64,000 nt of DNA from NCBI RefSeq assembly GCF_009746565.1, contig NZ_WRPN01000005.1, positions 62,001 to 126,000 of the forward strand, given 5' to 3'. A program made the translations under genes and the position numbers. Under the pieces are notes generated by a model. The model was not told where the DNA came from. It saw only the letters and a list, made by a program, of their open reading frames with translations, and ran no database searches. The stretch is from Mariniflexile maritimum. Its GTDB lineage: Bacteria; Bacteroidota; Bacteroidia; Flavobacteriales; Flavobacteriaceae. This document shows, piece after piece, positions 21,815-30,439 of the stretch; the stretch's first letter is position 1, and the number at the start of each line of letters is the position of its first letter.

Positions 21815-24238
21815 ATGAAGTTATTGAATAAAATATTCTGCGTGTTTTTGGTGTTTTTCCAAACAACATTTTCACAAACCCGAACGGTTATGGAATTGGA
21901 TAACCATTGGAAATTCCAAAAAGGAAATCCGGAACATGCTTTTGAGATGGATTTTAACGATTCTGCCTGGGAAACCGTTTCGGTACCCCATGATTGGGCC
22001 ATATACGGCCCTTTTGATAAGGATATCGACAAACAAAGTGTTGCCATTGTACAAAATGGTGAAAAAGTAGCATCAGAAAAAACAGGACGTACCGGGGCGT
22101 TGCCCCATATAGGCACTGCTTGGTATCGAAATACGTTCTCGGTGCCTCAATTCTCAAGAGATAAAAAAATTATATTGCTTTTTGAAGGGGCCATGAGCGA
22201 ACCTCAAGTGTATTTGAATGGCAATAAAGTAGGCGAGTGGGCTTATGGTTATAGCTATTTTTATTTTGATGTTACCGAATTTATTAAAAAGGGCGACAAC
22301 ATTTTGGCAGTGCAACTTACCAACAAACCCTTTGCGTCGCGTTGGTATCCTGGAGCTGGTTTGTATCGAAAAGTAAGCGTTATTGTTAAAAATCAGGAAA
22401 GTATCAACCAATGGGGTACCTTCATAACCACACCATTTATTAACCAGGAAGAAGCCAAAGTTAACATTAAAACCAGCGTTTCTGCTGAAAACGGTCGCTT
22501 GATAACCACTATTTTTGATGCTAGAGGTGTGCAAGTAAATTCAAACGAAACCACCATACAATTTGGCAATCAATTCGACCAAAACATAAAAGTTGCACAT
22601 CCTAAACCCTGGAGTCCTGAAACGCCTTACCTATACAAAGCCGTTACTCAGTTATTCGTGGGCAATCAGTTAAAGGATGAGGTTACAACACGCTTTGGCA
22701 TTCGGGATATAAAATACGAGCCCAATACAGGTTTTAGTTTAAATGGTACCATCACCAAGTTTAAGGGCGTTTGCCTACATCACGATTTAGGCCCTTTGGG
22801 AGCCGCCGTAAACAAGGCCGCCTTGCGCAGACAATTAACCATTTTAAAGGATATGGGCTGTAATGCCATTAGGAGCTCGCATAACATGCCTTCTTTAGAA
22901 CAATTGGAGCTGTGTGACGAAATGGGATTTTTGTTTTTAGCTGAAAGTTTTGATGAATGGGCCAAACCAAAAGTTGAAAATGGCTATCATCGTTTTTTTG
23001 ATGAATATGCCGAAAAAGACCTAGTGAATTTGGTTCATGCCACCAGAAACCATCCTTCAATTGTCATGTGGAGCTCTGGTAACGAAGTACCCGACCAATG
23101 GGGGGAAGCAGGCGTAAAGCGCGCCAAATGGTTGCAGGATATTTTTCATAGGGAAGACCCAACACGCCCTGTAACCGTTGGTATGGATCAAGTAAAGGCC
23201 ACTATGGAATCTGGTTTTGGTGCCTTGTTGGATGTGCCCGGGTTAAATTACCGCGTGCATTTGTATGAAGAAGCTTTCAATAAATTTCCGCAAGGATTTA
23301 TTTTAGGGTCTGAAACCGCTTCGACCGTAAGTTCGCGTGGTGTTTATAAATTTCCTGTGGTGCAGGAAAAAATGAAACAGTATGACGATTTGCAATGTTC
23401 ATCCTACGATTTGGAAGCTTGCAGTTGGTCCAATGTTCCCGATGAGGATTTTGTGTTGCAAGATGACAAGCCTTGGGTAATGGGCGAATTTGTTTGGACG
23501 GGTTTCGATTATTTAGGCGAACCAACCCCGTATGACGAGCGTTGGCCCTCGCGAAGTTCGTATTTTGGTATTTCCGATTTGGCAGGACTTCCCAAAGACC
23601 GATTTTATTTGTACCGAAGCCGATGGAACACTACCTATGAAACCTTACACATCCTGCCCCATTGGAACTGGGAAGGGCGTGAAGGCAAAACAACACCCAT
23701 TTTTGTTTACACCAACTATGAAAGTGCAGAACTTTTTGTAAATGGAAAAAGCATGGGCGTTCAAAAGAAAAATAATACCACACCACAAAACCGCTATCGA
23801 TTGATGTGGATGGACGTAAAATACGAGCCTGGTACCGTAAAAGTTGTGGCGTTTAACAAAAACGGACAACCCGTTGCCGAAAAAGAACTGAAAACAGCGG
23901 GCAAGCCGTATAAAATTGTGTTAGCACCAGATAGGGAAGTAGTACAGGCCAATGGTGATGATTTAAGTTTTGTAACGGTTTCTGTGGTTGATAAAAACGG
24001 AATCCCGTGCCCAACGGCTACCAACCAATTAAAATTTAAAGTTACCGGAAATGGGAGTTTTAGGGCTGCTTGCAACGGTGATGCAACCTCGTTGGAACTT
24101 TTTCATAAACCAACCATGAAATTGTTTAGCGGAAAACTGGTGGTTTTAGTGCAATCATCAAATAATGCAGGTACGATTAATCTAGCCGTTTCAGGGGATG
24201 GATTAAAAACAGGAAAAGTTTCTTTAAAATCGGAATAG
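21815..24238 (+). CDS. GH2 beta-galactosidase
   Basis: The product is 807 residues from the ATG at 21815; Met at 21806 is an alternative. A longer frame starting inside the GH53 gene would read the T-run as poly-Phe and is rejected. A signal peptide is cleaved near TTFSQ. Domains are the GH2 sugar-binding domain (about 22-190, HDWAIYGPFDKD), an Ig-like domain (195-295), the barrel (300-600) and C-terminal DUF4982/Ig-type domains. The acid/base is Glu424 in VMWSSGNEVPD; the likely nucleophile is Glu500 in FILGSETAS. A GDFYLGEP-like stretch (GFDYLGEPTPYDERWPS) is typical of this subgroup. It would release galactose from the oligosaccharides made by the GH53 enzyme. It is the last gene of the plus-strand unit. 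Confidence 0.9.
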   Translation: MKLLNKIFCVFLVFFQTTFSQTRTVMELDNHWKFQKGNPEHAFEMDFNDSAWETVSVPHDWAIYGPFDKDIDKQSVAIVQNGEKVASEKTGRTGALPHIGTAWYRNTFSVPQFSRDKKIILLFEGAMSEPQVYLNGNKVGEWAYGYSYFYFDVTEFIKKGDNILAVQLTNKPFASRWYPGAGLYRKVSVIVKNQESINQWGTFITTPFINQEEAKVNIKTSVSAENGRLITTIFDARGVQVNSNETTIQFGNQFDQNIKVAHPKPWSPETPYLYKAVTQLFVGNQLKDEVTTRFGIRDIKYEPNTGFSLNGTITKFKGVCLHHDLGPLGAAVNKAALRRQLTILKDMGCNAIRSSHNMPSLEQLELCDEMGFLFLAESFDEWAKPKVENGYHRFFDEYAEKDLVNLVHATRNHPSIVMWSSGNEVPDQWGEAGVKRAKWLQDIFHREDPTRPVTVGMDQVKATMESGFGALLDVPGLNYRVHLYEEAFNKFPQGFILGSETASTVSSRGVYKFPVVQEKMKQYDDLQCSSYDLEACSWSNVPDEDFVLQDDKPWVMGEFVWTGFDYLGEPTPYDERWPSRSSYFGISDLAGLPKDRFYLYRSRWNTTYETLHILPHWNWEGREGKTTPIFVYTNYESAELFVNGKSMGVQKKNNTTPQNRYRLMWMDVKYEPGTVKVVAFNKNGQPVAEKELKTAGKPYKIVLAPDREVVQANGDDLSFVTVSVVDKNGIPCPTATNQLKFKVTGNGSFRAACNGDATSLELFHKPTMKLFSGKLVVLVQSSNNAGTINLAVSGDGLKTGKVSLKSE

Positions 24239-25195
24239 TTAGTTGTTGGTTTTAAGTACTTTATCTAAAAAATTTACGGTATCGTTTAACGTGGTTTCAA
24301 ACCAAGGATGCACCAGCCAAAAGGAATGTGGGCTATTGGGTATGGTATGCACTTCATTATAAATATGGTGCTTATTTAAAATAGTCACCATGTCATCGCG
24401 TCCCGCATGAAAACGGGGTTGTGCACTATTTATAAATAGCGTAGGAGGGTTGTGCTCATCCACATATTCCAAAGGCGAGGCTTCTTTCCAGTTGTTCCAG
24501 TTTGTTTCTTTTGAACCATTTAGCCATATACTTGACATTTTGCCTTCTGAAGAAGCTTCCGGATGAATGAAGGATACGATGCCATCAATATTAACGATAG
24601 CTTGTACTGCATCAGATATTTTCGTATTGGGTTCGTATAATGGTGAATTGGGCGTAACACCAAGCAAGGTAGCTAATTGCGCACCCGCTGAGGCTCCCAA
24701 AACGGCTATTTTATCAGGATTTATGTGGTATTTTTTGGCATGTTTGCGCACCCATCTAACAGCATCCTTTAAATCGATAATCCCCGCAGGATAAGGTGCT
24801 TCAAGTCCTAATCGGTAAGCCACTGAAATACCTACATACCCATTTAACGCTAAATGTTGTGCCATAACACGTTGGTTTTCCTTGCTACCCACTAACCAAC
24901 CACCTCCATGGATCAATAAAACGGCAGGATGGGTTGATTTAACTTCACTTTTTGGATAATACACATCCAATTTTAGTTTTGATGTTGTTGTTTTTTTGTA
25001 GATAATGTTTTCGATACCTTTAATTTTATCTGAAATTAAAGGTTGAATAGGTGAGATAAACGGATACTCTTTTTTTAGTTTTTGGTAAGTTAGTTCTATG
25101 GTATAGGGCGGAAATGTTGGTTTTTCTTGTGAAAAGAGGAGATTTCCAGAAAAGAACAATAGGGCGTAAAAACTTAGAAAAAACTTCATTTTCAT
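24239..25195 (-). CDS. Secreted alpha/beta-hydrolase esterase (BD-FAE/acetylesterase type)
   Basis: The product is 318 residues with a signal peptide ending near LLFSQ. The alpha/beta-hydrolase-3 signature is complete: oxyanion loop LLIHGGGW (about 93-100), nucleophile elbow GASAG with Ser169, and a C-terminal His in PNSPHSFWLVHPW. Such enzymes in pectin or xylan loci remove acetyl or feruloyl groups from polysaccharides. It is the last gene of the pectin unit, one base after the CE12 gene start region ends, and its stop codon abuts that of the convergent GH2 gene. The exact ester is unknown; acetyl-pectin is the best guess from context. Confidence 0.85.
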   Translation of the reverse strand: MKMKFFLSFYALLFFSGNLLFSQEKPTFPPYTIELTYQKLKKEYPFISPIQPLISDKIKGIENIIYKKTTTSKLKLDVYYPKSEVKSTHPAVLLIHGGGWLVGSKENQRVMAQHLALNGYVGISVAYRLGLEAPYPAGIIDLKDAVRWVRKHAKKYHINPDKIAVLGASAGAQLATLLGVTPNSPLYEPNTKISDAVQAIVNIDGIVSFIHPEASSEGKMSSIWLNGSKETNWNNWKEASPLEYVDEHNPPTLFINSAQPRFHAGRDDMVTILNKHHIYNEVHTIPNSPHSFWLVHPWFETTLNDTVNFLDKVLKTNN

Positions 25196-25196
25196 C

Positions 25197-26012
25197 TTAA
25201 TTTTTAATTTCGTTATTTAGTTCTTGCAATCCTTCAAATACCAGTTTTGCCACTTCAATAGCTCCTTTTGGTTGAAAATGGGTATTGTCTTTTTGCCCAT
25301 TTGGGTAGGCTTCATATACATTTTCTGGGAGATTCATAAAATAATTTTCGGTAACAAATGGTTCGCCTTTTTTGGTAAAAAAGTCTCTCGATTTTTTGTT
25401 TAAGTCTATTAATAATACCTTTAATTCTTTTGCTACATCTTTGGGAGCCTGGTCATATTCGCCATGTACATCGTTTAAAACGCCTTCTTTCCATGGAAAA
25501 TTTCTGGCAACGGGCGTTAAAATAATGGGAATAGCGCCTTTTTCCCGGGTTTGGCTCACAAAGAGCCTTAAAAATTCTTTGTAGCCTTCCACATCTACAT
25601 ACCGTTCTGTTTTTTCTTTTGCGGCATCGTTATGGCCAAATTGCATGATAACGATGTCGTTCTTTTTAAGGTTTTCATAAACCGAACGCCAACGTCCTTC
25701 CTGAAAAAACGTGCGGGTGCTGCGGCCGCCTCTTGCCCTATCATCTACCAAAGCGACATTGGTTTTTATAAGGTTTTTCACTTTGAACAAACTATCGGAA
25801 ACCAAAAATTGCTGGAAAACTTGCCCCCAACCTGTAACTGGGTGTCTGGTTTTCATATAATCTTTTCCCTCTTCATAATTATTTGCATAATCGGCCATGG
25901 TAGAATCGCCAATTAAATAAACTGTGGTTGTTTTTTGCTGATTACTGAAAGCCATTATTACGATACAAACGAGTAGGCCAAATAACGGCATTGATTTTTT
26001 TAATAGTTTCAT
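25197..26012 (-). CDS. CE12 rhamnogalacturonan/pectin acetylesterase (SGNH hydrolase)
   Basis: The product is 271 residues with an N-terminal signal/anchor (about 8-24). All SGNH blocks are visible: GDSTMADYANN (Ser37), the block II-like ARGGRSTRTF, QFGHNDAAK (Asn128), and DNTHFQPKG with Asp242 and His245. The GDST and GRST forms are characteristic of carbohydrate esterase family 12, which deacetylates rhamnogalacturonan or homogalacturonan. Removal of acetyl groups opens pectin to the lyases and GH28 enzymes encoded nearby. The gene is packed between GH28 (1 base) and the esterase gene (1 base), so it is co-transcribed. The family is sure; the preferred pectin region is not. Confidence 0.92.
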   Translation of the reverse strand: MKLLKKSMPLFGLLVCIVIMAFSNQQKTTTVYLIGDSTMADYANNYEEGKDYMKTRHPVTGWGQVFQQFLVSDSLFKVKNLIKTNVALVDDRARGGRSTRTFFQEGRWRSVYENLKKNDIVIMQFGHNDAAKEKTERYVDVEGYKEFLRLFVSQTREKGAIPIILTPVARNFPWKEGVLNDVHGEYDQAPKDVAKELKVLLIDLNKKSRDFFTKKGEPFVTENYFMNLPENVYEAYPNGQKDNTHFQPKGAIEVAKLVFEGLQELNNEIKN

Positions 26013-26013
26013 G

Positions 26014-27711
26014 TTATTTTAAATTTATGGTTTTATTTGAGACCTCTTTTCCGGTTTGGATTTGTTCCTTTTCATTTGCAACGTCCTTTTTATCAAATTG
26101 GATGTTGCTGCTTTTGGAGCCTAAAACCTTGATGGCAGATTGGCTTTCGTTAAATTTAAAGTTGCTTATTTTAATGTTTTTACTGTTATAAATGGTCAAT
26201 GCAAAATCATTTGAAGCTTTTATGGTTACGTTCAATAGTGTCAACCCATCGGCATCAATGGCCGTTATGCCTTTTTTGGTTTCGAAAACCGAATTTTCCA
26301 ACGATACATTGTGTAAATTCATTTCGGGCAAACCCATAAAGAATGCTGCCGTTTCAGAATCTGCCACGTTAATATTTTTCATAAATATGTTTTTAAACGA
26401 AGGCGTTTCTTCTGTAACTTCAACCATTTTTTCATCACGTTTTTCATCATTTGCATTTTGGTCTTCTTCTAAAACTGGCGCATTTCCTTCGTAAAACATA
26501 TTGAAACGTATGGCTTCTGTTGGAATGTGTACCATATCGATATTGGAAATATAAATATTTTCCACAATGCCACCACGCCCTCTCGTGCTTTTAAACCTTA
26601 ACCCAACATCGGTGCCTATAAAGGTGCAATTTGAAATATGCACGTTTTTAACACCGCCCGACATTTCGCTACCAATTACAAAACCGCCATGGGCATGATA
26701 CACGGTGTTGTTTTTTACAATAACGTTTTCGGTAGGCATGCCGCGAACCCTACCATCTTTATCTTTGCCAGATTTGAAGCAAATGGCATCATCGCCCACA
26801 TCGAAGGTATTGTTATATATTAAAGCATTTTTGCACGATTCCAAATCCAATCCATCGCCGTTTTGCGAATACCAAGGGTTTCTAACATGAATGTTTCTAA
26901 TAATGATGTCTTCACTCATTAAAGGGTGGATGTTCCATGCGGGCGAATTTTGAAAGGTAGGGCCGTCTAAAAGGATGCGTTTGCTGTTTACGATGCTAAC
27001 CATAACGGGGCGTAAAAAATCCTTGACCGATTGTAGTTCGTCTTCGGTTATTAAATCGGGTACGTTAAAATTGGTACTGCTCTCATAGCCTTTTTTTGAA
27101 CCTTCGGAAGGAAACCATATTTTGCCGTCTTTTGAAAGCACACCGCCCGATTGAACAAGGGTTTTCCATTGGCCGTCGGTCATTTTGCTTTTCTTTACAG
27201 GTCGCCACGCATCACCACTGCCATCAATAATGCCGGTGCCCGTTATGGCAATGTTTTCTACGTTGTTGGCGTTGATGGGCGAGAGGCATCGTACGGTATT
27301 CAACCCTTCAAAGCTGGTTTTTATAAGCGGATAATCATTAAAATCATCACTAAAAATCAGTAAGGCGCCCGCTTCCAAATGAAGGTTTATATGGCTTTTG
27401 AAGGTTATTGGTCCCGTTAGCCAGATTCCACGAGGTACGGTAATTTGGCCGCCACCTTTTGCATTTACAGCAGTTATGGCTTTTGAAAAGGCATCGGTAT
27501 TTTTTACCAAACCACCCTTTACTGCTCCAAAATCGACAATACTCACTTGGTAATCTGGGAAACTGGTTGTTTTAACTTTAGGCATTGCAAATTCGATGCT
27601 TTCGTAAATGCTTTCCTCTGTATATAATGCCACTTTTTGCGCACTTAAAATATTGAAAAACGAAAATACGAGTAGCGCTAATGTGACTTGAATTGTTGAA
27701 TATTTTTCCAT
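26014..27711 (-). CDS. GH28 polygalacturonase-family hydrolase (first copy)
   Basis: The product is 565 residues from the ATG at 27711, which gives a proper signal peptide (NILSAQ). The longer frame begins with a sequence not resembling a signal and is rejected. It is a right-handed beta-helix protein with the pectate-lyase-3-type N-terminal segment FGAVKGGLVKNTDAF. GH28 catalytic motifs are present: NGDGLDLESC, GDDAICFKSG, HGGFVIGSE and RFKS. An Asp/Glu/Lys-rich insert (about 415-440) occurs near the C-terminal third. It hydrolyses galacturonosyl bonds, probably exo-acting on oligogalacturonides or rhamnogalacturonan. It belongs to the pectin unit between the GH3 and CE12 genes. Confidence 0.92.
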   Translation of the reverse strand: MEKYSTIQVTLALLVFSFFNILSAQKVALYTEESIYESIEFAMPKVKTTSFPDYQVSIVDFGAVKGGLVKNTDAFSKAITAVNAKGGGQITVPRGIWLTGPITFKSHINLHLEAGALLIFSDDFNDYPLIKTSFEGLNTVRCLSPINANNVENIAITGTGIIDGSGDAWRPVKKSKMTDGQWKTLVQSGGVLSKDGKIWFPSEGSKKGYESSTNFNVPDLITEDELQSVKDFLRPVMVSIVNSKRILLDGPTFQNSPAWNIHPLMSEDIIIRNIHVRNPWYSQNGDGLDLESCKNALIYNNTFDVGDDAICFKSGKDKDGRVRGMPTENVIVKNNTVYHAHGGFVIGSEMSGGVKNVHISNCTFIGTDVGLRFKSTRGRGGIVENIYISNIDMVHIPTEAIRFNMFYEGNAPVLEEDQNANDEKRDEKMVEVTEETPSFKNIFMKNINVADSETAAFFMGLPEMNLHNVSLENSVFETKKGITAIDADGLTLLNVTIKASNDFALTIYNSKNIKISNFKFNESQSAIKVLGSKSSNIQFDKKDVANEKEQIQTGKEVSNKTINLK

Positions 27712-27770
27712 TTTATGTTGAAATTTTAAGTGATTTGATTTTGATATAACCCATAAACGCCCGTTCATTG

Positions 27771-30401
27771 TTAAAACGCTATAAGTTTTGTATTGCCTAT
27801 AACCTTGATACGTTTGGAAATAAATTTGGTTGAATTTTTATGGTCTTTATTTGTTACATTAGGTTGTTCCCCTCCAACATACATGGTAAACCAACCAGGT
27901 TCTATTGCCAACTCATTTTTATTGTTAATGAGGGAAAGTTGTCTGGGTTGAATGGTAAACTGGATTTCCTTTTGTTCTCCTTTTTTAAAATGAACTCTTT
28001 TAAAACCAATTAATTGATGATTAGGTCTTGGAGTTGAAGCTTTTTCATCTTTAAGATAAAGTTCAATTACTTCATCGCCATCCCAATCGCCTATGTTAGA
28101 AACGGTTACAGAAACTGTAATGGGTTTGTTAATCGCTATTTTGGAAGGGATTTTGAAATTAGTATAACTAAATTTGGTGTAACTTAAACCGAAACCAAAT
28201 GGGAATAAGGGCTCTTGATTAAAATAGCGATAGGTTCTGCCTTTCATGTTATAGTCTTCAAAAGGAGGTAACTGATCGATGGATTTGTAATATGTTATTG
28301 GTAATCTTCCGGCAGGATTATAATCACCAAACAAAACGTCGGCAACGGCATTTCCACCCTGTTGTCCGGGATACCCAGCAGATACTATTGCAGGCAAGTG
28401 ACCTGCTGCCCAATTAATAGCCAAAGCGCCGCCATTAACCAACACCAACACCACGGGTTTGCCTGTGGCCGCTATGGCTTTCATGAGGTTTTCCTGTGTT
28501 TTTGGCAAATCTAATTTTGTACGATCCCCTCTTTCAAACCCTTCAACTTTAATACGCATTTCTTCACCTTCAAGACGCTCATTTAAGCCTAATGCCAAAA
28601 TTACAATATCTGCTTTTTTGGCTAGTTCAAGAGCATGTTCTTCTTGGTTTTCTTTAGGGGTGCTCCACAACATTTTGGCGGTTGCATCACCATAGTTGTT
28701 GTTGTACTTTATTTCAATTTTATAGGGCTTACCAGCTTCTAATTCAATTTCTTTTGGGTTTATGGAGGCATGATGCGTGTGTTTTCCCCCTCCTTTTGTT
28801 TCTTCAATTGCAAATTCCATAAATGGTTTTCCCCAGTCGCTAAAGGCATAGGTACCCGTTTTAGGTGGAATTAAATACCCCGTCCATTTTATTGAATAAT
28901 TGCCCATGGTTAAACGAGGATCGGGGGTGTTCATGTCCCATTGAAAATTAATATCATCGTCAATTCTTTCAAATAGCGGTGTTCCTTCCCAATTTGTATT
29001 ATTATAGTATTGGCCAGTTAAACCTTGAAGATTGTTCATACTTCGCAGATATATGGAAGGAATAGTTTCCATGGTAGGAATCCCTTCAGCTATTAAACAA
29101 CCTTCTGAATACAATACCTCAACTTTTGGACTTAATTTGTTTTTTATTCCTTGTAAAATAGTAACTGGATTACTAGGAATACCGCTATAATTGCCCCATA
29201 ATGATTGTATATTATCAGCGTTTGGGCCAATAACCGCTATTGTTTTGATATCTTTTGAAAGTGGTAAAAGGTTATTTTCATTTTTTAACAACACCATGCT
29301 TTCTTGGGCAGCTTTTCTGGCCAAGTGGGAATGGGATGAATTATCATTAACCGAAAAAGGTATTTTTGCATAAGGTACTTTCTCTGGATTATCAAACATT
29401 CCTAATTTTATGCGGGCCAGAAAGAGTCGTTTTATTGCTATATTCAAATCATTTTCAGTTATTAAACCTTCTTTAATTGCTTCATTTAAAAACTGATATG
29501 AACTTCCGCAATTAAGGTCGCACCCTGTTTTTAAGGCTAGGGCCGAAGCAGACGGCGCGTTGCTGGTTAATTTGTGGGTTTTCCAGATATCCGCTATGGC
29601 TCCGCAATCGGAAACAACGTAACCGTCAAACCCCCATTTGTTCCTTAAAATATCATATAATTCATTGCTTGCACTGGCCGCTTTGCCATTAACACGATTG
29701 TAGGCAGTCATTACCGAATGTACTTTCCCTTCTTTAACCAACGTACGAAATGCGGGCAAGTAGGTTTCCCAAAGGTCTTGCTTGCTTATTGATGCGTTAA
29801 ACTCGTGGCGTAAATATTCTGGTCCAGAATGTACCGCAAAATGTTTTGCTGTGGCCACGGTTTTTAAGTAAGTAGGGTCGTTTCCTTGTAAGCCCTTTAC
29901 AAATTGCAGGCCTAATTGGCTGGTTAAAAAGGGATCTTCACCATAGGTTTCGTGTCCGCGACCCCATCGAGGATCCCGGGCAATATTAATGTTGGGCGAC
30001 CATAATGTAAGCCCTTGATAGATATCATGTTGGCCCCGTTTTAGATACTCATGATGTTTGGCCCTTGCTTCATCTGAAATTACGGATGCGACTTGGTATA
30101 ACAAATCGGTGTTCCAAGAAGCTGCAATAGTAATAGATTGGGGAAAAACGGTAGCATAACCAGATCTTGCTACACCATGTAATGCTTCATTCCACCAATT
30201 ATATTTGGGAATATCCAAACGATCGATTGCTGGAGCATCAGACATGAGTTGCTCTATTTTTTCTTGTATTGTTAAACGTGAAATCAAATCGTTAACCCGC
30301 ACTTCTGGAGATAACTCTGAATTTTTAAAAAGAAATACGTTTTGAGCGTTGATAATTGCAAAAGCAAATAAAAAAAATAAGAGAAAACGGCCTTTTTTCA
30401 T
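27771..30401 (-). CDS. GH3 beta-glycosidase with PA14 insert
   Basis: The product is 876 residues from the ATG at 30401, with signal peptide to IINAQ. The N-terminal GH3 barrel (about 30-350) has NIARDPRWGRGHETYGEDP, then KHFAVHSGPE and the nucleophile Asp265 in GYVVSDCGA. The second GH3 domain is split by a PA14 module (about 450-580, LTGQYYNNTNWEGTPLF). A fibronectin-III-like domain (about 770-870) ends the protein. This layout matches GH3 beta-xylosidase/alpha-L-arabinofuranosidase-like and beta-glucosidase enzymes from plant-wall loci. Next to a GH43 gene it most likely acts on pentose or other side chains of pectin; the sugar specificity is not readable from sequence. Confidence 0.9.
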   Translation of the reverse strand: MKKGRFLLFFLFAFAIINAQNVFLFKNSELSPEVRVNDLISRLTIQEKIEQLMSDAPAIDRLDIPKYNWWNEALHGVARSGYATVFPQSITIAASWNTDLLYQVASVISDEARAKHHEYLKRGQHDIYQGLTLWSPNINIARDPRWGRGHETYGEDPFLTSQLGLQFVKGLQGNDPTYLKTVATAKHFAVHSGPEYLRHEFNASISKQDLWETYLPAFRTLVKEGKVHSVMTAYNRVNGKAASASNELYDILRNKWGFDGYVVSDCGAIADIWKTHKLTSNAPSASALALKTGCDLNCGSSYQFLNEAIKEGLITENDLNIAIKRLFLARIKLGMFDNPEKVPYAKIPFSVNDNSSHSHLARKAAQESMVLLKNENNLLPLSKDIKTIAVIGPNADNIQSLWGNYSGIPSNPVTILQGIKNKLSPKVEVLYSEGCLIAEGIPTMETIPSIYLRSMNNLQGLTGQYYNNTNWEGTPLFERIDDDINFQWDMNTPDPRLTMGNYSIKWTGYLIPPKTGTYAFSDWGKPFMEFAIEETKGGGKHTHHASINPKEIELEAGKPYKIEIKYNNNYGDATAKMLWSTPKENQEEHALELAKKADIVILALGLNERLEGEEMRIKVEGFERGDRTKLDLPKTQENLMKAIAATGKPVVLVLVNGGALAINWAAGHLPAIVSAGYPGQQGGNAVADVLFGDYNPAGRLPITYYKSIDQLPPFEDYNMKGRTYRYFNQEPLFPFGFGLSYTKFSYTNFKIPSKIAINKPITVSVTVSNIGDWDGDEVIELYLKDEKASTPRPNHQLIGFKRVHFKKGEQKEIQFTIQPRQLSLINNKNELAIEPGWFTMYVGGEQPNVTNKDHKNSTKFISKRIKVIGNTKLIAF

Positions 30402-30439
30402 TGGATTATTGTTGAGATTATTTGTTTTGAATATCAATT

